64,000 nucleotides of DNA from Ferruginibacter paludis (GCF_030409685.1 NZ_JAUFQJ010000008.1:310001-374000), one strand, 5' to 3'; positions 1-10,048 are shown, counted from the first letter of the stretch. Numbers and translations: made by a program. The notes: generated from the letters alone by a model not told the origin.

Positions 1-80
1 ATGAGGCCTTTAAGACCTTGTGCATGAGCAGTTAAAGCAAGCAATGAAAGCCCGATAAAAATGGTAGTAATTTTTTTCAT
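1..80 (-). CDS. Start of an exported protein, cut by the window edge
   Basis: The first 80 bases read on the minus strand give an ATG at 80-78 and 26 uninterrupted codons. The peptide opens with Lys-Lys, then a hydrophobic stretch, and reaches an Ala-His-Ala-Gln cleavage-like site, a typical Bacteroidota type I signal peptide. The mature protein lies outside the window, so no function can be given. It is divergent from the oxidoreductase that starts at 172. Confidence 0.6.
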   Translation of the reverse strand, partial: MKKITTIFIGLSLLALTAHAQGLKGL

Positions 81-171
81 ATAATATTTTGATTAGTAGG
101 ACAAATTTAGTGGTGTAACGTTTAATGTGCTTATTTAGTTTCTACCTTTATCTTTTTTAACAATTTGCAAT

Positions 172-1317
172 ATGCCACAGTTATCTTTTTGGGAAAAGGA
201 AAGTTTTTTTGCACCACAGGATGTTATCATTGTTGGCAGTGGATTTTCCGGGTTATGGAGTGCGCTGAAACTAAAAGAAAAAAATCCCGGTTATAAGATA
301 ACGATCCTTGAAAGAGGCGTAATACCAACAGGGGCCAGCACCCGCAACGCCGGCTTCAGCTGCTTTGGAAGCCCGGGAGAATTGATAGCAGATGCGATGA
401 CAATGGGAGAAGATAATATGTGGCAGCTGGTTGAAATGCGCTTTAAAGGTCTCCGGCAAATAAGACAATATTTTGATGATGCTGCTATTGATTATGATCC
501 GTGCGGCGGCTATGAATGCTTTTCGGAACAATCAGCAGACTGGCATGAATGTGCCAACAAACTTGACTGGCTTAACAGCGGACTGCATACAATTACCAGC
601 CACGAAAATTTATTTAAAATTGCTGACGAAAAAATAACTGAATTTGGGTTTGAAGGTTTCACGCATCTGGTAGAAAATAAGCTGGAAGCAGGAATACATT
701 CGGGCAAACTCGTGCAGGCACTACTGCAAAAAGTACAGGGAATGGGAATACAGGTTTTAACGAATATTGAAGTAAAGCATTTTGATAAACATTCCAGAGG
801 AATACAATTACATGCCATCGCAGGCAACGAAAAAATGGAGATTTCTTTTTATACAAATCAACTCCTGCTTTGCACCAACGCCTTTACAAAACAGCTGTTA
901 CCGCAGATAGATATCGTGCCAAACCGTGGACAGGTGCTTATTACAGCACCTATCGCCAATCTTAAATTTAAAGGTACGTTCCATTTTGACCAGGGTTATT
1001 ATTATTTCAGAAACGTAGGCAACCGGTTGTTGTTAGGCGGCGCCCGAAATAAAGATTTTAACAATGAGCATACGCTGGAGATGGAGACTACCTCTTTAAT
1101 ACAAACCGCCTTGCAGGATTTTATTGCACAACACTTACTTCCGGAAACAAATTATACTGTTACTGATACCTGGAGTGGTATTATGGCAATGGGTAGTGAG
1201 AAAAAACCGTTGATTCAGCAAATAGAAAGTGATGTTTTTTGTTGTGTACGGATGAGCGGAATGGGTGTTGCCCTTGCACCCGAAGCTGCCCGGAAAATCG
1301 CCGGCATGATGAATTAA
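172..1317 (+). CDS. NAD(P)/FAD-dependent oxidoreductase, DAO (glycine/D-amino-acid oxidase-like) family
   Basis: This 381-residue protein has a dinucleotide-binding glycine motif at about residues 22-27 (GSGFSG) followed by an acidic beta2 end (LERG), and a Thr-Gly-Ala-Ser-Thr-Arg-Asn segment near residue 55 typical of the DAO superfamily that includes glycine oxidase and DadA. The C-terminal part (GIMAMGSEKKPLI, then RMSGMGVALAP) matches the closing FAD-contact region of these enzymes. It should oxidise an amine or amino acid with FAD in the cytoplasm; the substrate cannot be told. There is no signal peptide. It converges on the M43 protease gene with only 4 bp between the stop codons. Confidence 0.8.
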   Translation: MPQLSFWEKESFFAPQDVIIVGSGFSGLWSALKLKEKNPGYKITILERGVIPTGASTRNAGFSCFGSPGELIADAMTMGEDNMWQLVEMRFKGLRQIRQYFDDAAIDYDPCGGYECFSEQSADWHECANKLDWLNSGLHTITSHENLFKIADEKITEFGFEGFTHLVENKLEAGIHSGKLVQALLQKVQGMGIQVLTNIEVKHFDKHSRGIQLHAIAGNEKMEISFYTNQLLLCTNAFTKQLLPQIDIVPNRGQVLITAPIANLKFKGTFHFDQGYYYFRNVGNRLLLGGARNKDFNNEHTLEMETTSLIQTALQDFIAQHLLPETNYTVTDTWSGIMAMGSEKKPLIQQIESDVFCCVRMSGMGVALAPEAARKIAGMMN

Positions 1318-1321
1318 ATAT

Positions 1322-2599
1322 TTATTGCTTAATGAGTTTCTTTGTAAACCTGTTTGCTCCTTCTTCAACACTAAAGATGTAAATCCCCTTAGCTAAAGTA
1401 GCAACGCTGATAGTTGTTTTAGCCGAATTAAAAGTGGATGTGTATACTTTACTACCGGATACATTGTAGATATTGATTGTTTTCAGCGTTGCCGATTTTA
1501 ATGTTGACGCACATTCAATTGTAACATTCGATTGCATCGGGTTGGGATAGATATTTACCCCAATAACCGGTTTTGCGACCGCTATCGTATCCACGGTAAT
1601 TACGGGGCTGGCTTGTACCAATGTGCTATCGCATGCAAACGATGTTAAGAATGAATTGCGGATGTTATCCTTTTCAAACAAGGCACGCATTCTCGCTTTC
1701 TGGCCGTTTGTAAAAAGGCTCATACAGGCATCATTTGCAAAATCCATAAAGTTCATGAACATGTCCCCATTACCATCAGGCGAGCAATTGGATACATGTG
1801 GAAATGATGGGCAGCCATAATTATAATACTGTTGAGTCGGTGTATCATCTACTTCATCCGAACCGCAGACTGCATCGCCCCATACATGCTTTAATCCAAG
1901 CCAGTGACCGGTTTCATGAGTAGCTGTTCTCCCTTTATCATAGGGCGAACGTACATTGCCGGTACTCCCAAAAACGTCATACGCAACCACCACTCCATCT
2001 GTAGCTGCAGGGCCACCGGGTACACTGGAATAGCCAAGTGTTCTTCCTCCCATATCGCAAACCCAAATATTCAGGTACCGCTTACAGTCCCAGGCATCAT
2101 CACCACCCTGTGCCGTATATTTCATCGCATCCTCCGGGGAAAAAACCTGTGTACCGGTATATTTTCTTATTATTCCTGAAGTTCTTTTTCCCTGTGGATC
2201 TACCTGTGCAAGACAAAACCTGATCTTGGTATCGGCGGCAAGGGCGCTAAAAACTGCGGGCGTATTAACCTTGTCAGCATTTAAATTACTGTAATCATTG
2301 TTTAAGACAGTAAGTTGTGATTGAATTTGCGCCAGGCTTATATTTTGAACCCCTGTATTGTACAGTACATGTATGACTACAGGCAAGTAAATAATTTCGT
2401 CTGCTACTATATCCCTTTCACCAGCGGCCTTGCTTGTAACAGCCTTTATCTGTGCTTCCGCCTTGTTGATGGAATTACCTAAGCCAGCGTCTGCTTTAAT
2501 GAGTTGCTGAATGTAGTATGCCGTACCACACCTGCGTTGCGCATTTGCAACCATTGTTGGTAATAATAAAAGCAATACAAGGCCCGGGATAAATTTCAT
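1322..2599 (-). CDS. Secreted M43 (pappalysin/cytophagalysin) zinc metalloprotease with T9SS sorting tail
   Basis: The 425-residue product starts with a signal peptide ending near residue 20. It has the zinc motif HETGHWLGLKH (His228, Glu229, His232, His238) and a downstream Met-turn (MNFMDF, about 282-287), the arrangement of family M43. Paired Cys residues around 130-320 suggest disulfides. The last ~80 residues (YPNP, then a beta-rich segment ending KKLIKQ) form a type A C-terminal sorting domain, so the protein should leave the cell through the type IX secretion system. It probably digests external protein. It is a stand-alone gene; 303 bp separate its start from the divergent glutaminyl cyclase. 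Confidence 0.9.
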   Translation of the reverse strand: MKFIPGLVLLLLLPTMVANAQRRCGTAYYIQQLIKADAGLGNSINKAEAQIKAVTSKAAGERDIVADEIIYLPVVIHVLYNTGVQNISLAQIQSQLTVLNNDYSNLNADKVNTPAVFSALAADTKIRFCLAQVDPQGKRTSGIIRKYTGTQVFSPEDAMKYTAQGGDDAWDCKRYLNIWVCDMGGRTLGYSSVPGGPAATDGVVVAYDVFGSTGNVRSPYDKGRTATHETGHWLGLKHVWGDAVCGSDEVDDTPTQQYYNYGCPSFPHVSNCSPDGNGDMFMNFMDFANDACMSLFTNGQKARMRALFEKDNIRNSFLTSFACDSTLVQASPVITVDTIAVAKPVIGVNIYPNPMQSNVTIECASTLKSATLKTINIYNVSGSKVYTSTFNSAKTTISVATLAKGIYIFSVEEGANRFTKKLIKQ

Positions 2600-2902
2600 A
2601 AACCAAAAATTTGAATAGCAAAAAAATAATTTGGCTCATGGGGATACACAAAACACTTGTCAGAGGTATTGGAGAAAAGGCCTGGAGGCCAACAATAAAA
2701 GAAATGGGATTTTTTATCTCAGAATAAAAAGCGGGCTACGGTATTATTAAAATAGAAGTGGTTTCAAATATCCGTTTCAGAGATAACATAAAAATAGGGA
2801 GAATAACGTTACCGGCAAAAAATATTTGCATTCTTTTATTGAAGACATTGCTTTAAAGCTGCGGGGCTTTAGTACTTTTGCCCACAAACGAATTAAATTT
2901 TA
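2600..2902. other. Divergent intergenic region, protease / glutaminyl cyclase
   Basis: AT-rich 303-bp spacer. Apart from the promoter given separately at 2848-2880, I see an 8-bp palindrome TAACGTTA at 2804-2811, which also occurs upstream of the second susC (36046-36053). No convincing short gene was found on either strand. Confidence 0.5.
2848..2880 (+). promoter_or_regulatory. Predicted Bacteroidota promoter of the glutaminyl cyclase gene
   Basis: TTG at 2848-2850, a 22-base spacer, then TACTTTTG at 2873-2880, an exact match to the phylum's TAnnTTTG -7 box. The start codon lies 22 bases further on, which implies a short leader. This is a pattern match only. Confidence 0.45.
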
Positions 2903-3727
2903 ATGACAAAATATTTTCTATCAGCTGGTCTTTTGCTATTAGCAGCCTGCAGCAATAACAACGACAATACCGAACCCTCCACGCCTGCAGAATCACCTTC
3001 TACCGGAATTGCAGCTCCTCAAAACATTACTTTAAATATTATCGGCATTTATCCGCATGATACAAGTGCCTATACACAGGGACTGGAAATACACAATGGA
3101 AAATTATATGAAGGAACAGGTGATTATGAAACATCCTCTTTACGTGTAACCGATATAAAAACAGGCAGGGTGGAACATAAACATGTAATGGGCACAGGTA
3201 AAATTTTTGGAGAAGGCATCACCATTTTTAATAATAAAATTTACCAGTTAACCTGGCAAAGCCACGTGGTAAATGTATACGACTTGAACAATATAGATAA
3301 ACCAATCCAGACTTTCAATTGGCCATATGAGGGCTGGGGCATTACACACACTGACAAAGAACTCATAATAAGTGATGGGTCTGCCAATTTATATTTTGTG
3401 AATCCGGCAGATTTCAGGGTAAGAACTACCATACAGGTTACTGATAATACAGGGCCGGTAACTAATTTGAATGAACTCGAAATGATCAACGGTTTTGTTT
3501 TCGCCAATGTATATACAATGGAGTTCATCGTAAAGGTTGATCCCGCCAGCGGCCATGTGGTGGGCAGGATTGATTTACCTGGCTTGAAAGATCAGTATTT
3601 TAAAAACCAGGTTGTTGCAGACAGAACAGATGTACTGAATGGCATTGCTTATGACAGCACCAGTAAAAAGCTGTACATCACGGGGAAACGCTGGCCTAAA
3701 ATGTTTGAAGCTTATATTAATCAGTAA
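2903..3727 (+). CDS. Glutaminyl-peptide cyclotransferase, plant/bacterial beta-propeller type (lipoprotein)
   Basis: A 274-residue lipoprotein: lipobox LLAAC with Cys16, then a Ser/Pro/Glu linker to about residue 40. The body matches the Glu_cyclase_2 family (PF05096): FPHD-like start (YPHDTSAYTQGLE), GEGI, QLTW, WPYEGWGIT, SDGSANL, and the closing NGIAYD...ITGKRWP. These enzymes cyclise N-terminal Gln to pyroglutamate on exported proteins. Anchoring in the periplasm or outer membrane is inferred from the lipobox. Length is normal. It has its own predicted promoter and convergent neighbours. Confidence 0.88.
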   Translation: MTKYFLSAGLLLLAACSNNNDNTEPSTPAESPSTGIAAPQNITLNIIGIYPHDTSAYTQGLEIHNGKLYEGTGDYETSSLRVTDIKTGRVEHKHVMGTGKIFGEGITIFNNKIYQLTWQSHVVNVYDLNNIDKPIQTFNWPYEGWGITHTDKELIISDGSANLYFVNPADFRVRTTIQVTDNTGPVTNLNELEMINGFVFANVYTMEFIVKVDPASGHVVGRIDLPGLKDQYFKNQVVADRTDVLNGIAYDSTSKKLYITGKRWPKMFEAYINQ

Positions 3728-3838
3728 GCGACAGAGCCGTTGTATGAAAATAGTAATTGATATACACTTGTGAAAGAGGAAACATTTTTTTTGTGTGTAA
3801 CCCGGTAATCTTCCGTTGGAAAAATTTAGTCAGCCAGA

Positions 3839-4399
3839 TCAGGGGTTAACTACATTGCCAAACAGGTTAAAACCATTTTGCAGAAGGTACAAACCAATTA
3901 TTGCCAAACCGGCCGCTACCAATACAATTGCCCAAATCCACCAGCGGTCTTTCGCCGGAGTTATTTCTTCTGCTTCCACGAAATAGCCGCTCATTTGTGT
4001 GTTGGTAGTTTCCTTATCTCCTACCAGGATGGTGTGCTCTGCGTTCTGCCTGATTACCCTTGTTGCAGTAACATCCGGCATAAACAACGGATGAATGTGG
4101 GATGGTATAAAGTCAATGGCACCGTTTTCCTTTTTAATAAAGTCACCAACCCCTTTTAAAGTAACAGTTCCATTTTCTTCAATGTCTTTCCTGATTATTT
4201 CACTGAGTGCTGAAAATTCATTGAAGACACTTTCTTCATTTTCATTTGCCGGGGAAAAACTGATAAACGGTGCAGGTGCTTTGATTACTGCTGCGGCAAC
4301 ATTACTTACTGCCGGATAATTTTTTAAAGACAGGATGCCGATACCGGGCAACCGGCATATTTTTTTTTGAAAAAGTGTTGGGGCTATTAAATATTCCAT
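3839..4399 (-). CDS. HU/CCDC81-like domain membrane protein
   Basis: A 186-residue protein. The N-terminal half has the pattern seen in Bacteroidota HU-CCDC81-like proteins: LPGIGIL near residue 20 and KGVGDFIKKENG near residue 100, two copies of the strand-turn that opens these HU-like folds. A single hydrophobic helix (about 153-172) sits near the C-terminus with almost nothing after it. Many relatives carry a C-terminal SPOR (peptidoglycan-binding) domain; this one ends after the membrane helix. The N-terminal part should face the cytoplasm. Role unknown. It follows the barrel and TPR genes on the same strand, with 104 bp between it and the barrel gene. Confidence 0.6.
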   Translation of the reverse strand: MEYLIAPTLFQKKICRLPGIGILSLKNYPAVSNVAAAVIKAPAPFISFSPANENEESVFNEFSALSEIIRKDIEENGTVTLKGVGDFIKKENGAIDFIPSHIHPLFMPDVTATRVIRQNAEHTILVGDKETTNTQMSGYFVEAEEITPAKDRWWIWAIVLVAAGLAIIGLYLLQNGFNLFGNVVNP

Positions 4400-4503
4400 G
4401 ATAGATTGTATGGATCAAAGATAGCAGGATATTATATCAAAAACGGTTTCATTTAATGACTCAGTAATAATTTTTTAATGTGGCGGCAACAGCCCGGACG
4501 CTG

Positions 4504-6141
4504 TTAAAACTTCAACAGCACACCAGCCAAAATATTTGTTCCGTATACCTGGTATCCATACCAGCGCTGGTATTTATTATTCAGGATATTATTGATGTCA
4601 AGCCAGGCGCTTATTTTTTTGTTGATCGAAACTTCAACACCCGCACTCAGGTCCGCAGCGCCGCTTAGTGCCTTATTGACATTGCCGGGCAAGAGGTAAG
4701 ATGAACCGGTGTAAGCAGTAAAATCGCTCTTAATCATAACCTGTTTAAATGCCCACCAGCGAAGCGATGCTTCAATTTGCAGCGGTATTGTTCCCCAGGC
4801 TTTGTTATTATCGTGCATACCAGTATAGCCGTTAAAAGTGAGCCCACCTGTAATAGTAAATTTATCCTGACTTATATAACTTAAGTCGCCGTGTAAGCGC
4901 AGGTCAGTCAGTTTACTTTCGTTACTTATTTTGAAATACCTCATGTCAGATGCAGTATCGTTTATAAAAAACGGCAAGTTTTTGTAGCTAAGCAACCCTG
5001 CTTTTGCACTGAAATTGAAATGCTTTCCAACGGATGCTTTTACGCCGCCATACAATTCAGTTTCTTTTGTATTTAGTTGTGCAGAAGTAATCGGGGCCAG
5101 GTAAGGATTTAGCGTCGTTAAATTCTGATAGTTGTTTTTAATAAAACGGCCGATTAAACCAGCCTGTACCAAAAAAGGTTTATCAGGTATTTGAGCTTCT
5201 CCATAAAAATTAGGTAATACACTTAACTGCCCATTATCCCATGCAGGCGTTACACCACCATGAAGTGAAAGTGAAGGCGTAGCGTACACCAGTTCCGGCG
5301 CAATTGAAAAAATATAGTTGTTGAATTTAAAATTATTGGGGATATAGTTTTGTGTGGTATAAGTGGTGATATCAGCCTTGGCAGCCACTTTTACAGAGAA
5401 TACGTCGCCCAGTGTTTTATCAACAGGAGCTTCTATCAGCAAAGAACTTTCCGTGAGGTGTTTACGATTACTGAATATGTTGATCTCCACATTTGGATTA
5501 TAATTTATACCCGACTCATTGGCATCTTTATTACGAAAACCAGCCTTCAATTTAATATCGGTTAAACGTTGTAATACATCATTTCTGTTGTAGGTATGCA
5601 ACGCATGGTCGTACCCGTATAAATAGTAATCATACTGGCTCACACCTGCGCTGCCGTATACTTCATTTCTTGCTGTAAAATAACTACCGGCAGCTTTTAT
5701 ATTCATCTTGCTATAATCCTGGTTGGCAATTTTTCCTTTGGATGAAATATAATCCGCATACACATTTACCAGGCTTGTTTTTCCATCTCCAAAACTAAAA
5801 CCCGCATTGATATATGGTGTTGAATAATTTCCGAACCCTGCTTTCAAAAAATTTCTTGATCCCATATCCAGGCTGGTGTCCTGAGCAAGTGCAAGTGGCT
5901 TTAACGCCATCGGTTGGTAGGTATAAAATAAATTTTGCGAAGGAATAGAATAGGGTGCAACCTGTTTGGCCGTATCAGCGGTCAGATTGCTCGCCGAAAA
6001 ATTAATTTTAACTGCATTGCGCAAGACAGGTTTATAGCTGGAAGTAATATCAATGCTCTGCTTTTTTGCTGTGTCTTTTTGTGCCAGACATGCCAGTGCC
6101 GGTAAACAAAATAAACCTGTAATAATACTTTTTATGCGCAT
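4504..6141 (-). CDS. Outer-membrane beta-barrel protein (TonB-receptor-like barrel without plug)
   Basis: The 545-residue product has a signal peptide (cleavage about residue 20) and then alternating aromatic/polar strands typical of an outer-membrane barrel. It ends in an aromatic strand (NILAGVLLKF). The segment DLSAGVEVSINKKISAWLDINNILNNKYQRWYGY is the kind of last-strand region found at the end of TonB-dependent receptors, but there is no N-terminal carboxypeptidase-like or plug domain, and the length is about half a SusC. It begins 56 bp after the TPR gene ends, so the two are probably cotranscribed. Substrate and partner are unknown. Confidence 0.65.
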   Translation of the reverse strand: MRIKSIITGLFCLPALACLAQKDTAKKQSIDITSSYKPVLRNAVKINFSASNLTADTAKQVAPYSIPSQNLFYTYQPMALKPLALAQDTSLDMGSRNFLKAGFGNYSTPYINAGFSFGDGKTSLVNVYADYISSKGKIANQDYSKMNIKAAGSYFTARNEVYGSAGVSQYDYYLYGYDHALHTYNRNDVLQRLTDIKLKAGFRNKDANESGINYNPNVEINIFSNRKHLTESSLLIEAPVDKTLGDVFSVKVAAKADITTYTTQNYIPNNFKFNNYIFSIAPELVYATPSLSLHGGVTPAWDNGQLSVLPNFYGEAQIPDKPFLVQAGLIGRFIKNNYQNLTTLNPYLAPITSAQLNTKETELYGGVKASVGKHFNFSAKAGLLSYKNLPFFINDTASDMRYFKISNESKLTDLRLHGDLSYISQDKFTITGGLTFNGYTGMHDNNKAWGTIPLQIEASLRWWAFKQVMIKSDFTAYTGSSYLLPGNVNKALSGAADLSAGVEVSINKKISAWLDINNILNNKYQRWYGYQVYGTNILAGVLLKF

Positions 6142-6197
6142 GGTTATAATTATTGTAATGTGCTTTTTAAAATGTTTACTGATGGTTTAAACAGTTA

Positions 6198-9100
6198 CTA
6201 ATTTACTTTTGACAATTCTTTTTCTGCTGCTGTTGCCTTATCCAGTTTTTGCTGGGCCGATGTTTTCAATTCCGGTATAGTTGAGTTTTGCGCCACACTC
6301 TGGTAAGTAGCTTTTGCGTTGAAAAAATCTTTCTGCTGCATAAAAATATCGCCCAATAAAATATAGCTGCTGGTAAGCCAGTAATCGTAACTGCTGGTTT
6401 CTTTTATAACCACCTGTGCCGCTTTTTCGGCTGCAGTATAATTACCGAGGCTGAACAAACAATTGGCAATTTCATAACGGGCCTCAGCTCCCCAGGCTGA
6501 TTTATTGATTGCTGCACATGATTTAAAGGAAGCAATAGCACCGTTGCAATCATTACTTTTTTGCTGTGATTTACCCAACACTAAAAAAGCTACTGATCTA
6601 TCGTCAGTACTGATTCCCTTTCCCTTTAATAAATCCTTGGCAACTTCGTTTGCCTGGTCGTATTCTTTTAGTTGGTAATCGCACCGCACCAATCCCCTTG
6701 CGGCTTCCAGTTGGTTATCCTGGTTAACAGCACCAGCCCGCAATATTTCGAACGTCTTCTTTGCGTTGGCATAATCTTTCAATTCAAAATAGTAAATGCG
6801 GCTGGCGGCTAGTGCAGCTCTTTCAAAATATTTGTTGATGCCTTTGCCGCTTACATAGTTGTACCCAATCAATGCATTGTTCCAGTCCTTATTTTTTAAG
6901 TAGCATTCACTGCGGAAAAAATTAGCCTCCAATACTGAAGCACCGGCCGGAAACTGCAATAAGTAATTGGTGAATCCTGCAATGGCACCGGCGCAATCGT
7001 TGTTGTTATACTTTAGTTCTGCTGCACTGTATGTTATACCATCCGCTTCGGTTGCAGAAATATTTTTGCCGTTTTTACGCATCAGTTCAACATATTCATT
7101 CGGCTTGCCGGCTTCTACATAAATATTCTTGATATTATCCAGCGCTTCGTCTGCTTCTGCAGATTGCGGGTATTGCTGTATCAATTGCTGGTAATTTGTT
7201 AAGGCCTGATCGTTGTTGTCCAGGTTATAATAACTTAATCCAAGTTTTAGATAAGCTTTTGGTTTTAACCCTCCGGCATTGGTATTTGACAGTACTTTCG
7301 TTAAATAAGGAATAGCTTCCCTGAATTTTTCATCAGCCATATATGTATTGGCAATTTCCATTGTAGCATCAGGTACAAGACTGCTTTGGGGGTACAAACG
7401 CGTTAAGCTGTTGAGTCCTGCAATTTTTCCGGTAGCACTTTTTATGCCTGCTATCATAGATTTCTGAAACATCGCATAATCGCTCTGAGGCAGCGCATTG
7501 CTGATTACCACATCATACATAGTATTTGCTTTAGCAAAATCCTTCAGCATAAAATAATCATCTGCACTTCTTACATAAGCGTCCTGTTCTACAGGAGTGG
7601 CTGTGGTAGCTGATTTTGCGATAGGTTCAAAATTGGTAAGAGATTGCTTGTAACTTTCTTTTTTCATCCAGCAGTATCCCAGGTCGTATTTAGCAGTAGC
7701 AGGTGTTGCCTCTCCCTGTGCAGGCGCACCGCTCTGCAAATAGAAAGTCAGGTATCGTATGGCCGCGTCATAATCAGGTATACGATAGGCTATTTCCCCT
7801 TTCCAAAAATTGGCGTAAGGTGTAACAGATGATGCCGGCAATTTCAGAATTTTTGTAAAGAGATCATCTGCCTGTGTTATCTGCTGATCATTCAAATATT
7901 CAACGGCACGGCCATATAAAATCCGCGGATACACATTTTGCATTGATGCCGTCGGCTTGCCGAAAGATTCATACAAGGCGAGCGCATCATTAAAATTATT
8001 TGTATTGGCCAGCAAGCCTACCAAAATTTCTTTTGCTTCATTGGTATAAGTTGAATTTGGATAGTTGTTTAAAAATTTTCTCATTTCATTCAATGCCACG
8101 TCCTGGTAACCCAAGTCGTAAGATAACTTGGCATAATTAAAAAGAGAAATTTCCTGCTGCTGTTTATTGCTGCTGTTATTGGCACAATATTGAAAAGCAG
8201 TTCTTGCATTGGCTTTTTGATTGGTTCTCAAATAACAATCGCCGAGCAGGTACATGGAATTTTGTCCCAATGAATCCTGTTCATTACTTAACTGTTTAAA
8301 CCCTGCAATTGCTTTAGTTAGCTGCTTTGCTTCATAGTAACAGTAACTTACTTCATACAAATCTTCCTTGCTTACTTTTTTCGTATTGTTTACGTAATAT
8401 TCAAGTAGTGGCAAAGCTTTGGCGTAATTCTTTCTTTCAAAATACATCTGGCCCAGCAGCTGTTTCATCTCCTTGTCATAGTACAGCCCTCCCCTGCTTA
8501 AAACACTTTCTCCGTATCTTAAAGATTCATCTTTTTTATTTTGAAAATAGTAGATTTCGGCAATGTAATACGGTACTACACTTTTGTATTCGTCCTTCAT
8601 CTCTACCAGCTTAAATGATTTTAAAGCTTCTGCATAGTTGCGGTCGTAATAACTTAAAAATCCATAATAGTAATTGGCCGGAATATAATATTTGTTATCC
8701 GGCAACTGGTGAATTTCATTGAACAATGGCTTTGCATCTTTAAACCTTTTAAGATTAAAATAGCAATAGCCCATTTCAAATTTAGCATCCGCAATCTCTT
8801 CATTACTCAGGTTATCCAGCGATGCCTTTTCATAATATTTTATTGCATTGGCAAAATCATTTTTTACAAAATAGAATTTGCCCAGGTGGTAACTCATCAG
8901 TTCCTGCCTTGGTTCATTATTTATCCAATCTATGTAATACTTTGCCTCTTCTTCAGCAACAGGCAACTGCAATTTTAAACGGCACACGATGTAGTAATAA
9001 TTTACATCATCATGCAGATAAACATTGTTGCTTTTTTGTTCATCAGGATATTCCTTCTTTACAGCTTCCAGTAAGGGATAAGCAAGTGCGTATTGCTGTT

Positions 9101-9245
9101 TAATAAATAGTTCCTTCGCATCTTTAAATTTCTTTTCCGCATCGGTAAAAACATGTGTGGGCTGTGCAATCAGCGTTAATGAAAACAGCACTGCAGTAAG
9201 CAGTAAAAAATAAGTAGGTTTTATCATGTTGATTGTTTCTTTCAT
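6198..9245 (-). CDS. Large exported tetratricopeptide-repeat protein
   Basis: A 1015-residue protein with an N-terminal signal peptide and then TPR-like helical pairs over almost its whole length. Repeated signatures are visible (for example AKFEMGYCYFNLKRFKDAK, KYDLGYCWMKKESYKQSL, AYLKLGLSYYNLDNNDQAL). It should be periplasmic or attached to the inner face of the outer membrane and act as a protein-binding scaffold. It lies just upstream of the barrel protein, a pairing I have seen described in Bacteroidota as a TolA-binding-like TPR protein next to a TonB-receptor-like barrel. A second ATG at 9227 gives a cleaner signal peptide and may be the real start. Confidence 0.75.
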   Translation of the reverse strand: MKETINMIKPTYFLLLTAVLFSLTLIAQPTHVFTDAEKKFKDAKELFIKQQYALAYPLLEAVKKEYPDEQKSNNVYLHDDVNYYYIVCRLKLQLPVAEEEAKYYIDWINNEPRQELMSYHLGKFYFVKNDFANAIKYYEKASLDNLSNEEIADAKFEMGYCYFNLKRFKDAKPLFNEIHQLPDNKYYIPANYYYGFLSYYDRNYAEALKSFKLVEMKDEYKSVVPYYIAEIYYFQNKKDESLRYGESVLSRGGLYYDKEMKQLLGQMYFERKNYAKALPLLEYYVNNTKKVSKEDLYEVSYCYYEAKQLTKAIAGFKQLSNEQDSLGQNSMYLLGDCYLRTNQKANARTAFQYCANNSSNKQQQEISLFNYAKLSYDLGYQDVALNEMRKFLNNYPNSTYTNEAKEILVGLLANTNNFNDALALYESFGKPTASMQNVYPRILYGRAVEYLNDQQITQADDLFTKILKLPASSVTPYANFWKGEIAYRIPDYDAAIRYLTFYLQSGAPAQGEATPATAKYDLGYCWMKKESYKQSLTNFEPIAKSATTATPVEQDAYVRSADDYFMLKDFAKANTMYDVVISNALPQSDYAMFQKSMIAGIKSATGKIAGLNSLTRLYPQSSLVPDATMEIANTYMADEKFREAIPYLTKVLSNTNAGGLKPKAYLKLGLSYYNLDNNDQALTNYQQLIQQYPQSAEADEALDNIKNIYVEAGKPNEYVELMRKNGKNISATEADGITYSAAELKYNNNDCAGAIAGFTNYLLQFPAGASVLEANFFRSECYLKNKDWNNALIGYNYVSGKGINKYFERAALAASRIYYFELKDYANAKKTFEILRAGAVNQDNQLEAARGLVRCDYQLKEYDQANEVAKDLLKGKGISTDDRSVAFLVLGKSQQKSNDCNGAIASFKSCAAINKSAWGAEARYEIANCLFSLGNYTAAEKAAQVVIKETSSYDYWLTSSYILLGDIFMQQKDFFNAKATYQSVAQNSTIPELKTSAQQKLDKATAAEKELSKVN

Positions 9246-9557
9246 TATTGCCAGCTGTAAAATTAACTATATTGCCAGTTAAGCAAACACCATTCCAAAG
9301 CCTTTGTTAATAAGTGGATAACTGTTGGATTGAGAACGAAATGTACAGTCGAATGCCTGTTAAAAAAAAGATAAAGAAAAAATTTTCACATAGCTTTTTA
9401 ATCACTTGATGAATTGCCGGAAACAAATAGTTACTTAAATAACGAGATGTATTTTATTGAAAGGTGGTTTTAAAATTTCTGTTGTGCCATAATTTTTACT
9501 GCATGAATAATGATAAAGATTAAATTGCCGGAAATTTAGAACGCTTAAAAAATTACG
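9246..9557. other. Divergent intergenic region, TPR protein / DoxX
   Basis: AT-rich 312-bp spacer that must hold promoters for both flanking genes. I found no exact TAnnTTTG box with a well-spaced TTG, no strong hairpin and no plausible short gene. Confidence 0.4.
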
Positions 9558-9968
9558 ATGAAAAGATTGTTCTCATCAAAGTACAGTGCCAACGCTGTTA
9601 ATGCAGGGATGCTGGTGTTAAGGCTGGGGCTTGGTATTTTAATGCTGGTGAATTATGGCTACCATAAAATAACTCATTTTAGTGAAACAGCCCGGCACAT
9701 GCCAAACTTGCTTGGTATGGGTACAACAGTCAACACGGCATTAATAATTTTTGCAGAATTTTTCTGCAGTTTGTTTATTATTCTTGGTTTGTTTACAAGA
9801 TTTGCATGCATTCCGCTGATCATCGCTATGAGTGTTGTTTTATATAAAGTAACTCACCTTGATTTTTTTGGACAAGGAGAAAAGGCTGCACTCTTTCTTA
9901 CGGGTTATCTTGCTATATTATTAATCGGCCCGGGCAAGGTCAGCGTGGATGGGATGATAGGAAAATAA
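9558..9968 (+). CDS. DoxX family membrane protein
   Basis: 136 residues with four predicted membrane helices (about 15-35, 55-75, 80-97, 112-130). It has the DoxX-family start (LRLGLGILMLVNYGYHKITHF) and the FAEFFCSLFIILGLFTRFA segment. DoxX/DoxD-like proteins are small integral membrane proteins, some linked to thiosulfate-quinone oxidation or redox stress; no specific role can be assigned here. No partner gene is evident: the following thioesterase starts 80 bp later. Confidence 0.8.
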   Translation: MKRLFSSKYSANAVNAGMLVLRLGLGILMLVNYGYHKITHFSETARHMPNLLGMGTTVNTALIIFAEFFCSLFIILGLFTRFACIPLIIAMSVVLYKVTHLDFFGQGEKAALFLTGYLAILLIGPGKVSVDGMIGK

Positions 9969-10048
9969 TCCTGTCTTACGTCTCATTGCAGCCATTTTGA
10001 TTATCAATTATCCGAGTTGGCCAATTGCCAAAGAACGAAATTTACAAC

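Noticed and set aside
10025..10048. TTG start eight codons upstream for the thioesterase
   Set aside because: The ATG at 10049 gives the usual family N-terminus; no support for the extension.
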